Positions 9,222-16,856 of a DNA stretch of 64,000 nucleotides are shown here, piece by piece. This DNA is from Streptomyces sp. NRRL B-1347. GTDB lineage: Bacteria; Actinomycetota; Actinomycetes; Streptomycetales; Streptomycetaceae. Made by a program: the position numbers and the translations under genes. Within the stretch, counting starts at the first letter, position 1. Each line of letters begins with the position of its first letter. The notes beneath the pieces are model-generated. The model was not told the DNA's origin. It worked only from the letters and a program-made list of their open reading frames with translations, and made no database searches. The stretch spans positions 342,230 to 406,229 of the forward strand of contig NZ_JOJM01000004.1 in the NCBI RefSeq assembly GCF_000720325.1, written 5' to 3'.

Positions 9222-9704
9222 TCATCCGTTCCGTCGGTGGCACGCCCACCACACCAGGACGGCCGTTCCACCGGCCGCCAGCAGCACGGCACGGTGGTTC
9301 CGGGCCATCCGCGCGCCCTCCGCGGCCGTGGCGCGCATCGGCTCGGGGGCCTTCTCCTCCCAGGCGCGGCCGGTCCTGGCCGCCTGGGCGCGGGCCTGCT
9401 CGGCGGCCAGGGCGGCCTTGTCCCTGACGGGTTCGGGCAGCTTGTCCTGCGCGCGGGAAGCGGCGTCGGCGGCCTTGGTCCGCAGCTCCTTGACCTTGAC
9501 CGCGGCCTGCTCCTTGAGCTCGCCCGCCTTCGCGGCGGCCTGGTCCTTGACCTCGGTGGCCTTGTCGTGGGCGCGTGCCTTGACGTCCGCTTTGGCCGCC
9601 AGCGCCTCGACCGTCCCGGCGAGCTCGTGGCGGGTCCGCTCGACCTGCTCGCGCAGTTCCTGCGGGGTCCCGGCCGACTCGTCCTCGTGCGGAAGCTGGG
9701 TCAT
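9222..9704 (-). CDS. DUF3618 domain protein, alanine/lysine-rich helical
   Basis: A 160-residue protein. The N-terminal ELREQVERTRHELAGTVEAL stretch (residues 15-34) is the DUF3618 signature. The middle is an Ala/Lys/Glu-rich heptad-like amphipathic helix resembling LEA or apolipoprotein repeats. The C-terminus has one membrane segment (AVLLAAGGTAVLVWWA) and a basic tail. The ATG overlaps the stop of the upstream holin-like gene as ATGA, indicating translational coupling. It probably anchors a long cytoplasmic helix at the membrane; the role is unknown. Confidence 0.85.
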   Translation of the reverse strand: MTQLPHEDESAGTPQELREQVERTRHELAGTVEALAAKADVKARAHDKATEVKDQAAAKAGELKEQAAVKVKELRTKAADAASRAQDKLPEPVRDKAALAAEQARAQAARTGRAWEEKAPEPMRATAAEGARMARNHRAVLLAAGGTAVLVWWACHRRNG

Positions 9705-10129
9705 CGGTGTGCACTCTCCTTGATCTCGGCCACGTCGGCCTTCACGTTCTCGATCGCCTTCTCCGGCACGGGCGGCGCGGCCCGGGAGACCTCCTTCTTG
9801 CCCGTCACCGCCATCAGCGCGGCGACCGCCCCGAGCACCCCGGTCACGATGAGGGCCGCGACCCACACCGGCAGCGGCACCGCGAGGGCGGCGATCGCCG
9901 TCGCCACCAGGGCCTGCAGCGCCAGGAACCCGACGAGACCCGCGCCGCCGAAGAGGCCGCCGCCCCTGCCGTAGCGCTTGCCCTTCTCCTTCATCTCCGC
10001 CTGTGCCAGGCGCAGTTCGCCCCGCACCAGCTCGGTCAACTGCTGTGACGCGCGCTGTACGAGCTCGCTCACCGGTTCGGAGCCCGGTGCGTGTGGGTCT
10101 GGTCCGCTGTGCGGCCGCGTACTCGACAC
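9701..10129 (-). CDS. Actinobacterial holin-X/phage-holin-superfamily protein
   Basis: A 142-residue protein of the putative actinobacterial holin-X family: a soluble amphipathic N-terminus (VSELVQRASQQLTELVRGEL), then two long hydrophobic segments (LVGFLALQALVATAIAALAV and WVAALIVTGVLGAVAALM), then a charged tail. The longer frame starts at 10138, but that GTG overlaps the AGGAGG sequence at 10138-10143. The GTG at 10127-10129 sits eight bases after it and is the better start. It is chromosomal, not phage-linked, and leads the coupled trio with DUF3618 and DUF4235. Confidence 0.85.
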   Translation of the reverse strand: MSSTRPHSGPDPHAPGSEPVSELVQRASQQLTELVRGELRLAQAEMKEKGKRYGRGGGLFGGAGLVGFLALQALVATAIAALAVPLPVWVAALIVTGVLGAVAALMAVTGKKEVSRAAPPVPEKAIENVKADVAEIKESAHR

Positions 10130-10137
10130 AGCGATCA

Positions 10138-10143
10138 CCTCCT
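10138..10143 (-). promoter_or_regulatory. Ribosome binding site that fixes the holin-X start
   Basis: A perfect AGGAGG on the minus strand lies eight bases before GTG 10129. It overlaps the next possible GTG upstream, which therefore cannot be the start. Confidence 0.8.
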
Positions 10144-10257
10144 GTCTGGGGCTGTGTTCAGGGCCGGGCGCCGCGGCACCCGGCCCCCGGTCGGTGCGGG
10201 TACCCCGAACAGGCCGGATGGTGCCTACGAGATCCGGCGAAGGGGATCGCGGGCCGC

Positions 10258-10461
10258 TCAGGCCGCGTCCCTGCGCGCGCGCCGCTCCGCGTGGCGGCGG
10301 CGTCCCCGGGGCTCGGCGGTGCTGTGCACGAGCCGCAGGTGCCGTGCCCGCGCGTGGCGCGCCTTCGGCGAGCCGTCGAACAACCGGCCCTCAAGGCGGT
10401 CCATCGCGTACAGCAGCACGGCCAGGGCCGGGAGCAGCAGAATGGCGACGGCGATCAGCAC
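10258..10461 (-). CDS. Small single-pass membrane protein
   Basis: A 67-residue protein: one N-terminal hydrophobic segment (LIAVAILLLPALAVLLYAMD) followed by a strongly basic Arg/His-rich tail. The GTG start has an AGGAGG site seven bases upstream, so it is very probably translated. Such proteins recur next to the holin-X/DUF3618/DUF4235 trio in streptomycetes. It lies about 130 bases upstream of that trio on the same strand and may be co-transcribed. Function unknown. Confidence 0.7.
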   Translation of the reverse strand: MLIAVAILLLPALAVLLYAMDRLEGRLFDGSPKARHARARHLRLVHSTAEPRGRRRHAERRARRDAA

Positions 10462-11061
10462 GTGGATCCCTCCTGGCCGGTGTCACCGCATGCGGGTGCC
10501 CGTCGTGCCGCCCGGCACCGGCCGACGCGTGTGAAGTTCTGGTGACCATCGGGCGCCCGATCCGTGGTCGCGAGGAGCAGGTAATGACGATCGGCCCATG
10601 TGTTCCTCCCGCCCGGGGCGATCCAGGACCTGTCGCTCATCGGGCACGAGTTCAGCCACCTCCACAAGAACTTCCTGGGGCGAGGTCGAGACGGGCACCG
10701 ACAACGGCTCGGGGATGGCCGACGGCGGATGTGGAGGGCGCCGCCTTCGCCGCGGGAAGGGAAGTCGCCCCGTCCGTCGCGGTGCAGAGGGCGGCGGCCC
10801 CGCACGCGCAGCACGGCCGGGCCGAGCCGTGGGACGGCGCCGCGCCGGTGCAGCGTGCCGCGCGGGACGACGCCGTGCCACCTGCTTCACCCAGCTCTAC
10901 CCGGACGGCTCACCGAAGGACGCCGCGGGGCAGGACATGGTCCCGGCCCGGAATCTTCCACCATCGAAGAAGGGAACCTCTACCTGGTCCCCGTGGGCCA
11001 GTACGCCACCTCGACGTGCAGCGATGTCGACGACGTGGCGGCCCGCTCGCACCCGGACCCC
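10462..11061. other. Region without a convincing intact gene
   Basis: About 600 bases upstream of the esterase relic. Several frames are open but none has a normal start, length and family match. One plus-strand frame near 10740-10870 has VQR-containing Ala/Pro-rich sequence resembling linkers of DUF4157 proteins, and another near 10640 reads GHEFSHLHKN. Both are too short and shifted to call. The region looks like decayed coding DNA. Confidence 0.5.
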
Positions 11062-11395
11062 GCGTCTCGTCGTGACGTACCGCGAGACACGCCTCGGTGC
11101 GTCCTCCGGCGAGCTGCGCTCCGCCCTCCTGGGCGACGCGCTGTTCGGCGCGGGCAGCTGGGCCCTGGCCGAAGCCCATGCCGCGCACCCCGAATCCGCC
11201 ACCTACGCCTATGAGTTCGCCTGGCGCTCCCACGCCCTGGACGGCGGGCTCGGCGCCGCCCACGCGGTCGAGCTGCCCTTCGTCTACGACGACGAGCGCA
11301 GGGCCACGATGCGCATCGACACGACGTGGACCCAGCGCGACGACCCACGCGGCCAGGAACGACGGGCCTGGAGGGGGAACGTGTCAGCACGCTGA
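11062..11395 (+). pseudogene. C-terminal relic of a type B carboxylesterase
   Basis: The last about 110 codons before the stop at 11393-11395 match the C-terminal region of para-nitrobenzyl-type carboxylesterases: GELRSALLGDALFGAGSWAL, then AAHPESATYAYEFAWRSHAL, then GLGAAHAVELPFVYDD. The His in GAAHAVELPF is the catalytic-triad His. The full enzymes are about 500 residues, and the N-terminal 380 residues with the GESAGG nucleophile are absent. No start codon in this frame is plausible. This is a truncated remnant. Confidence 0.72.
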
Positions 11396-11480
11396 AGGCG
11401 CGCGGAGCCTCCTCCGGATGCACACCGCCCTGATCGCCCATAGCGTGACAGACATCCCAAACCCCACCAGAGGAGTGATC

Positions 11481-11663
11481 ATGGGCGTGGACAAGGCCAA
11501 GGGCAAGGCGAAGGAAATGGTCGGCAAGGTCACCGGCAACGAACGCATGCAGGCCGAAGGCAAGACCGACCAGGCCAAGGCCAAGCTGCGCGAGGTCGCA
11601 GACGAGGCACGCGAGCGGGCCGAGGGGGTCCGCGACTCCCTCCGCGACCGCGACGACCGCTGA
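11481..11663 (+). CDS. CsbD family stress protein
   Basis: A 60-residue CsbD-like protein with the family opening DKAKGKAKEMVGKVTGNE and an Asp/Glu/Lys-rich helical body. CsbD proteins are small, general-stress-induced and of unknown molecular function. The ATG follows AGAGGAGTGATC, a clear ribosome binding site. The gene stands alone and is followed 13 bases after its stop by a strong terminator hairpin, so it is probably monocistronic under a stress promoter in 11400-11470. Confidence 0.9.
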   Translation: MGVDKAKGKAKEMVGKVTGNERMQAEGKTDQAKAKLREVADEARERAEGVRDSLRDRDDR

Positions 11664-11676
11664 CCACGCACCGAAG

Positions 11677-11706
11677 AGCCGCCCCGCCCGCACGGACGGG
11701 GCGGCT
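11677..11706 (+). terminator. Terminator after csbD-like gene
   Basis: Ten-base perfect stem AGCCGCCCCG / CGGGGCGGCT with a ten-base loop, just after the CsbD stop. No T-run, as usual in Streptomyces. Confidence 0.75.
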
Positions 11707-11842
11707 CGCGCGGTTCCCCGACGCTGCCGACCACGACCGCCGATCCGCCCGCGGCACCGCGACCGGCACCCGCCGCATGTTCCAGGGGCATGACAAGGGA
11801 TGATGGAATCACCATTTGTCGTAACTCCCAGGGGGATTCTTG

Positions 11843-12667
11843 ATGCCGCGCGATACGGGCGTGCCGGACCGGCGTGTCCGACGAGTGTTGAAGGGCGCCG
11901 GGGCCGTCGCCGTCGCGGTCGTCGCACTGGCCGGGTGCGGCACCGCCACCGGTGAGGACGATGCGAAGGAGCGCGGCAGTACGTCCGCTTCGCCGAGTGG
12001 CGGTGGACCGGACGGGGCGAAGACCGCGCGGCTCATCGGCAAGGCCATCGACGTGACGCTCGGCCAGGACTACTTGACCTCGACTCGGCGGATGCGGACC
12101 GACGGGACCACGGTGCTGCGCGTGGCCGGGCGCGGTTCCGCGGCCACCTGCGAAGCCCGGAGCCGCAAGGGCAAGGCGGCGATGGACTTCGTCATCACCG
12201 GCTCCGCGCTCTACTCGCGCGGCAGCAGGGAGGCGCTGGAGATGTCGCCCCAGAGCAAGGGGCACCCGGAGCGCGTGGAGGTGATGGCCGACCGCTGGGT
12301 GAAGCGCAGGCCCGTGGTCTACGAAGCCATGCGGCACATGTGCGTGGAGAAGACCCGGCGGACCTGGCTTGACGAGCGCATGCCGTCCCTCGACGAGCTC
12401 GCGGAGGAGATCCCCGTCCAGCGCGCGGGCACGCTGCGCGGGCGGCCCACCACGAAGATCACGTATCGGCTTGCGGGGGGACCGCTGGAGTTCCACGTCA
12501 CCGCCGGGAGCACCCCGCACCTCCTCCGCGTCACGTACCCGGCCAAGGACCTCGACGAGACGTACAGCGGCTTCGGCAAGCCCTTCCGCGTGGCCGCGCC
12601 TCCGCGTGCGGCCTCGGAGACGCAGATCGCGCAAGAGGCCGCACTCGCGGGCCAGCAGGGCGCCTAG
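11843..12667 (+). CDS. Putative lipoprotein
   Basis: A 274-residue exported lipoprotein: basic N-terminus, hydrophobic core, and lipobox Leu-Ala-Gly-Cys with Cys32 as the lipidation site, followed by a Ser/Gly-rich linker. The rest (about residues 60-255) resembles the beta-rich LppX/LprG-like fold seen in many streptomycete lipoproteins, with two further Cys residues (near 105 and 165) that may pair. ATG at 11843 follows CAGGGGGATTCT; a TTG one codon earlier is less likely. The ligand is unknown. Confidence 0.8.
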   Translation: MPRDTGVPDRRVRRVLKGAGAVAVAVVALAGCGTATGEDDAKERGSTSASPSGGGPDGAKTARLIGKAIDVTLGQDYLTSTRRMRTDGTTVLRVAGRGSAATCEARSRKGKAAMDFVITGSALYSRGSREALEMSPQSKGHPERVEVMADRWVKRRPVVYEAMRHMCVEKTRRTWLDERMPSLDELAEEIPVQRAGTLRGRPTTKITYRLAGGPLEFHVTAGSTPHLLRVTYPAKDLDETYSGFGKPFRVAAPPRAASETQIAQEAALAGQQGA

Positions 12668-12686
12668 GCCGCTGCCGCGTGGCCCG

Positions 12687-12736
12687 GCCCCGGCCGCCCG
12701 CCGTGATCCACGGGAATGGCGGTCGGGAGCCGGGGC
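12687..12736 (+). terminator. Probable terminator after the lipoprotein gene
   Basis: Outer arms GCCCCGGC and GCCGGGGC enclose an inner imperfect hairpin built from GCCGTGATCCACGG. It lies 20 bases after the lipoprotein stop. Confidence 0.45.
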
Positions 12737-12802
12737 ACACGGATCGCTGTGTGATTCAGCGAAGTCCGGTGCCGGGGAAGTCCGGTGACTAGGAGGTACT
12801 CC

Positions 12803-13030
12803 ATGCTCATGGCCCACCCCGCGATCCTGCGCAACCTCGTCGAGCAGTACGAGACGCTGCGGATCCTGCACGCCCAGGACGGCCGTCCGCAGGTCCGTCA
12901 GCGCATGGACGACGTCGCCTACACGCTGTGCGTGTCGACGGGCACCCGTGACGTCGACGCCGCCCTCATCGCGGCCCGCCATCAGCTGCCCGGCGCCCGG
13001 CCCGAGGACGACTCCGTCCTCACCGCCTGA
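12803..13030 (+). CDS. DUF5133 protein
   Basis: A 75-residue protein matching DUF5133, a small Streptomyces family found in several copies per genome. Its fixed features are MLMAHPAILRNLVEQYETL at the start and YTLCVSTGTRDVDAAL in the second half. AGGAGG at 12791-12796 is six bases before ATG 12803, which rules out the longer in-frame start at 12785. Function is unknown, although members occur near secondary-metabolite and signalling genes. Confidence 0.88.
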   Translation: MLMAHPAILRNLVEQYETLRILHAQDGRPQVRQRMDDVAYTLCVSTGTRDVDAALIAARHQLPGARPEDDSVLTA

Positions 13031-13387
13031 ATCCGGGGCGCGCCTCCGCGGGCCGCGCGGCTCCCGCAAGAGACCGGTGTGAGAGGACGCGAGTTGGCGA
13101 CTCGTGGGGCACAGGGTTGGGGCAACAGCCCTGAGGCCCTTCGCCGCCACGTGGCTGCGGTGGTGGAGGGCCGTACCGTCAACCGGGCACCTGAGCGAGC
13201 CCACCGCCCACGGAACCCACTGGACAAGTCGAACCACGACGTCAAGCCCTACGGAGATCCTCAGACAGTGGGATGAGCGGCCGGAGTGGAGCATGGGGCA
13301 CGGCGGCGGCGCTAAGGTGGCGGTCTGGAAGATGGTCAGGCAGCGGCCACTTCGTGCTCTTCGCGCGCCATCTGGAGAACATCACTC
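13031..13387. other. Intergenic region, no gene seen
   Basis: About 360 bases between DUF5133 and the response regulator. Short open frames on both strands have no ribosome binding site or family resemblance. It probably holds the response-regulator promoter; no clear -35/-10 pair was identified. Confidence 0.5.
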
Positions 13388-13909
13388 ATGAGGCTGCCGC
13401 CTGCGCACCGCACCCCGGTCCCCGTGCACGACACCGAGGCCCCCGCGCACCACACCCCGGACACGGAACCCACCACTGAGGCCCGCCACCACGACCGCGC
13501 GCCACAGGGCTCGTACGCCGTGCTGGTCGTCGACGACCACGCGGACAACCTCTTCGCCATGGAGCACGTGCTCCTTCCCCTGGGATGCCGCGTCCTGCGC
13601 GCCACCAGCGGCGAACAGGCCTTGCGGACCGTGCTGCGCGAGAACGTCGCCGTCGTGCTCCTGGACCTGCTCATGCCCGGCCTCGACGGCCTGGACGTGC
13701 TCGGCTACCTGCGCCGCCTCGATCAGACCCGGCAGCTGCCGGTGATCCTGATCACGGGGGTGGGGCGCAGCGACGAGCTGGCGGAGCGCGCCTTCCGCCT
13801 GGGAGCGGCCGGCTTCCTGACCAAACCGGTCAGCCCCTGGGCCCTGCGCGCTCAAGTGGCGGCCCTCGCCGCCCTCTACACCCGGATCCAGGAGCATGAG
13901 GCTGGCTGA
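13388..13909 (+). CDS. Response regulator receiver-domain protein
   Basis: A 173-residue protein with a receiver domain after a disordered 40-residue N-terminus. Acidic pair Asp49-Asp50 (VLVVDDHADN), phospho-acceptor Asp93 (VVLLDLLMPG), Thr123 (LITG) and Lys146 (LTKPVSP) are all present, so the domain should be phosphorylatable. No output domain follows in the same frame. The next frame, starting at 13896, carries an ANTAR-like segment. In related streptomycete proteins receiver and ANTAR are one polypeptide, so this may be the N-terminal half of a split gene. No sensor kinase is adjacent. Confidence 0.85.
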   Translation: MRLPPAHRTPVPVHDTEAPAHHTPDTEPTTEARHHDRAPQGSYAVLVVDDHADNLFAMEHVLLPLGCRVLRATSGEQALRTVLRENVAVVLLDLLMPGLDGLDVLGYLRRLDQTRQLPVILITGVGRSDELAERAFRLGAAGFLTKPVSPWALRAQVAALAALYTRIQEHEAG

Positions 13910-14147
13910 CCGACCGCGCCGGGAGCAGCCGGAATCAGCCGGATCAGCCCACGCGACGGTCGACCAGGCCATCGGGGCCCTCATCGCGAGGGGAGGGCTG
14001 AGCCCGCAGGAGGCGTGGGACGTGCTGCGGGAAGTCTCCATGACCCGGTCACCTCGTCGTCGGCGCCCGACGGCAGTCTCCCGCTCCCCGCCCGACGGGA
14101 CGGGGAGCGGTAGGCGGGCTCACTGCCGAACCCACCGAGGAGCGTAG
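13896..14147 (+). pseudogene. Truncated ANTAR-domain fragment
   Basis: Starts with an ATG overlapping the receiver gene by 14 bases in another frame. Residues 18-48 (ATVDQAIGALIARGGLSPQE then AWDVLREVS) match the first two helices of ANTAR RNA-binding domains. After EVS the match stops abruptly and an Arg/Pro-rich tail of no resemblance follows; a strong hairpin (14081-14110) lies inside that tail. The third ANTAR helix, needed for antitermination RNA binding, is missing. Either a frameshifted and truncated end of the receiver gene, or a rudimentary separate peptide. Confidence 0.65.
14081..14110 (+). terminator. Terminator of the receiver/ANTAR unit
   Basis: Perfect ten-base stem CCGCTCCCCG / CGGGGAGCGG with a ten-base loop. 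Confidence 0.65.
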
Positions 14148-14230
14148 TTGCCCGTGCCGCGGGCCACTGGCACCGCGCGTGACTTCGCGACCGATCGGAC
14201 ACCGTCGGCACGCGGGGCGTGTACTCCCGA

Positions 14231-14806
14231 TCAGCCGGTGGCGGCGAAGTACCGGTGGACGTCCCGCCATGACGAGACCCGGGGGAAGCGGCCCTCCGAG
14301 ACGTTGTGGTGCGCGTCGAAGAGGATGCCGCGCCCCGTGAAGATCTCAAGGTTGCGGGGGTTGTCGTCGATCAGGTAGTCCGCCTTGACGTACTCCTTGG
14401 AGCCGCAGAAGACATAGCCGCGGTCCGGCACGAAGGGGAAGTGCTCCTGGAGCCACAGATACCGGTCGTGCAGGGACACGGGGTGGTCCATCGCCGAGGT
14501 GGCGAAGATGACCTCGAAGCGTTCGGCCAGGTCCTGGAGCACCCAGCGGGCGTCCGCCATCACGGGCACGTCCCGCGAGAACCCGGGCTCGTCGAGACAC
14601 GCCTCGACCTGGACGCTGCGCCCGGGAGGCACGGCCTCGCGGATCTGCCTGCCGTGGATGGCCTCGCGCGGCAGCGCTTCGCCGTAGTCCGCCTCGTACC
14701 GCCTGAGCCTCTTGGCGACCGTGTCGGCTGACACCTCGTCGAGGTCGACGGCGAGCACCCTCCTGGTCGTACGAGCGGTCAGACGAGCGGTCGCATCAGT
14801 GGTCAT
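14231..14806 (-). CDS. HAD-family 5'(3')-deoxyribonucleotidase-like protein
   Basis: A 191-residue HAD-superfamily phosphatase of the NT5C type. Motif I is VLAVDLDEV near residues 18-26, where the second Asp is followed by Glu-Val. Motif II is the Thr/Ser of VIFATSAMDH, and motif IV is YLIDDNPRN. Such enzymes dephosphorylate deoxyribonucleoside monophosphates or similar sugar phosphates. It is the last gene of the six-gene minus-strand operon, its ATG overlapping the preceding stop as ATGA. In that setting a sugar- or nucleoside-phosphate intermediate is a likely substrate; this is inference. Confidence 0.8.
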   Translation of the reverse strand: MTTDATARLTARTTRRVLAVDLDEVSADTVAKRLRRYEADYGEALPREAIHGRQIREAVPPGRSVQVEACLDEPGFSRDVPVMADARWVLQDLAERFEVIFATSAMDHPVSLHDRYLWLQEHFPFVPDRGYVFCGSKEYVKADYLIDDNPRNLEIFTGRGILFDAHHNVSEGRFPRVSSWRDVHRYFAATG

Positions 14807-15609
14807 ACGAGGCGCCTCTGGCCACGGTTCTCGATGTTGCGCCGGAGCCGGCGCACGACGCACTCTCCCTGGCTCAGCACCGGCAGGCGCTCCAGCGCGT
14901 TGACGACGTTGTAGAAGGTCGGCAGCTGCTCCCACGACGACCTCACGAAGCGGACGCGGCCCACCGCCGTCGCCTGCCCGATGGTGTCGACGCCGTCGAC
15001 GGCGGGTGTGAGCACCGCGCCCATGCGGTCGGGCTCCGACCCGGCGTTCACGCCGGGGACGTATCCGAAGTTGAGTACGCCGTCCGACGGAGCGGCGGGC
15101 TCGGGCCGCACCTCGGTGATCCGCTCGAACTCCAGCTCCGCGAAGGTGTGGCCGTCCCAGGACGCCGTGCAGCGGTGCGCGTCCCGTCCTGTCGGCCGGG
15201 ACGTCAGGTCGGCGAAGAGCTTGGCGTAGCCGAGCTCCTCCCGGCCCGTGATGATCGGGTCGGCCATGTTCTCCCAGACGACGGCGACGAAGGAACCCGT
15301 CACCTGGTCCTCGCGGCCTTCGAAGCGGACCGGGAGCTTGACCGCGAAGGTGTCGTAGCCGCGCCCGGCCAGCCAGGGCACGTCGGTGAGTTCGGTGTAC
15401 TCCACCGTCACGACGGGCTCGCCGTCCAGCGCGAAGCGGGGCGGCAGCAACGCGCCGACGGCCTCGGCCGTCGTCGTGAAGCGGAGCGCGTACGAGGTGA
15501 GGGAGGCCTCGCCGCCCTTGGGCGCGCAGCCGGGCAGCGCCTGGCGCGGTCCGGGCATCGGCCCGAACGCGACCGGCATGCGATACGTGTAGTCGGGATC
15601 GAACCTCAT
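14803..15609 (-). CDS. Acetoacetate decarboxylase-superfamily protein
   Basis: A 268-residue protein of the acetoacetate decarboxylase (ADC) superfamily. ELGYAKLFAD near residue 125 corresponds to the ADC active-site segment: a Lys occupies the Schiff-base position, but the adjacent second Lys of classical ADCs, which lowers the pKa, is Leu here. The flanking VVWENMADPIITGREE block is also conserved. ADC-fold enzymes in biosynthetic clusters catalyse decarboxylation, aldol or dehydration steps. The GTG/ATG region follows the MFS gene by 19 bases and overlaps the nucleotidase start, so it is operon-internal. Confidence 0.82.
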   Translation of the reverse strand: MRFDPDYTYRMPVAFGPMPGPRQALPGCAPKGGEASLTSYALRFTTTAEAVGALLPPRFALDGEPVVTVEYTELTDVPWLAGRGYDTFAVKLPVRFEGREDQVTGSFVAVVWENMADPIITGREELGYAKLFADLTSRPTGRDAHRCTASWDGHTFAELEFERITEVRPEPAAPSDGVLNFGYVPGVNAGSEPDRMGAVLTPAVDGVDTIGQATAVGRVRFVRSSWEQLPTFYNVVNALERLPVLSQGECVVRRLRRNIENRGQRRLV

Positions 15610-15628
15610 CGCCCTGCCCTCTCAGTCT

Positions 15629-16816
15629 TCATCGCTCCGCCTTCTCCAGCCGGACGTCGAGCGGAGCACGTGCGGACGGCGCCCGCCGCGGCCCCTGCCC
15701 CCTGAGCAGGAGCGCGAGCAGGCTGATCACCACGCCGACGACGACCACGGAGCCCAGCGCGGCGCGCAGGCCGAGCAGGTCCGCCAGCACTCCGACGAGG
15801 ACGGGGCCCACGAGGAAGCTCGCGTACCCGGCGATCGCCACGGTCGAGCTGACCTCGCCGACCCGGTCGGGCCGCAGGTCCCCGGCGACCGAGAACCCGA
15901 TCGGCGCGATGCCGGACAGCAGGATCCCGACGATGAAGAGCGCGGCCACCGCCTGCACCGGGCCCGGCGCGAACAGCGACCACACCATGGCGGCCGCCAT
16001 CAGGAGCCCGCACGCGGCGATCGTCACCAGGCGGTCGAAGTAGCGCAGCACGGCGGACGTCAGGACGCGGCCGAGCCCCATCGCCCCGTGGAAGCTCGCC
16101 AGGCCGAAGGAGCTGATGATCGCCAGGTCGCTGACCGTGTCCCGGACGTAGATCGCGGACCAGTTCTCGAGGATCCCCGAGCCGAGGAAGGAGACGCCGA
16201 CGACGCCCGCGACCAGGAGGACGTCGGCCCCGAGCAGGACGCGCCGCTCCCCGGGCCCGGCCTCGGGCGCGGCCGACGACCTCGCTTCGGGCAGGGCGCG
16301 CCAGCGCGCCATCCACCACACGAACAGGACGAGGACGGCCGCGACCCCGAAGTAGCCGACGCGGAAGCCCAGCGGACGGTAGGCGCCGAAGCACAGTGCC
16401 CCCGCCGCGGCGGCCAGGCTGAACGCCCCGTGCATGAAGGCGAGGATCTGCTTGCCCGACTGCTGCTCGATGGCGATCGCCACCGCGTTGATCGCGACGT
16501 CGAACGAGCCCTGGCAGCCGAGCAGGACGAGGACCAGCGGTACGAGCACGACGTACGAGCCGGTGAACCCCACACCGACGAGGGCGCAGGCCATGCCGGC
16601 CGCCCCCGCCATCAGCAGGCCCTTCGCGCCGAACCTGGCGATGAGCCGACCGCCCATGAACATGGCGGGCAGCGCTCCGGCGAATCCGACGGTGAGGCAC
16701 AGGCCCAGCTCCAGCGGGGACATGTCCAGGCCGCGCACGAGGTCGGGGAGCGACGCCTGCCAGCTGCCGAGCGTGAACCCGAACAGGCAGAACAAGGCCG
16801 CACACAGGCGGATCAT
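15629..16816 (-). CDS. MFS transporter
   Basis: A 395-residue major facilitator superfamily protein with 12 predicted hydrophobic segments and the loop 2-3 motif GGRLIARFGAKGLL. The FGFTLGSWQASLPDLV opening and AVAIAIEQQSGKQILAFMHG block recall the fucose-permease-like/YbjJ subgroup. In the middle of a biosynthetic-looking operon it is best read as the product exporter or a precursor importer. The spacing is 40 bases after the glycosyltransferase and 19 bases before the ADC-like gene. Confidence 0.88.
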   Translation of the reverse strand: MIRLCAALFCLFGFTLGSWQASLPDLVRGLDMSPLELGLCLTVGFAGALPAMFMGGRLIARFGAKGLLMAGAAGMACALVGVGFTGSYVVLVPLVLVLLGCQGSFDVAINAVAIAIEQQSGKQILAFMHGAFSLAAAAGALCFGAYRPLGFRVGYFGVAAVLVLFVWWMARWRALPEARSSAAPEAGPGERRVLLGADVLLVAGVVGVSFLGSGILENWSAIYVRDTVSDLAIISSFGLASFHGAMGLGRVLTSAVLRYFDRLVTIAACGLLMAAAMVWSLFAPGPVQAVAALFIVGILLSGIAPIGFSVAGDLRPDRVGEVSSTVAIAGYASFLVGPVLVGVLADLLGLRAALGSVVVVGVVISLLALLLRGQGPRRAPSARAPLDVRLEKAER

Positions 16817-16856
16817 GCTGGTCTCCTTCGCTGCCGTGCGCTTGCGTCGGACGGGT

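Noticed and set aside
10640..10700. GHEFSHLHKN as a zinc-protease HExxH motif
   Set aside because: Single short match with no surrounding protease homology.
11384..13294. 636-codon minus-strand frame across csbD, lipoprotein and DUF5133 genes
   Set aside because: Covers three well-supported plus-strand genes and has no recognisable domain.
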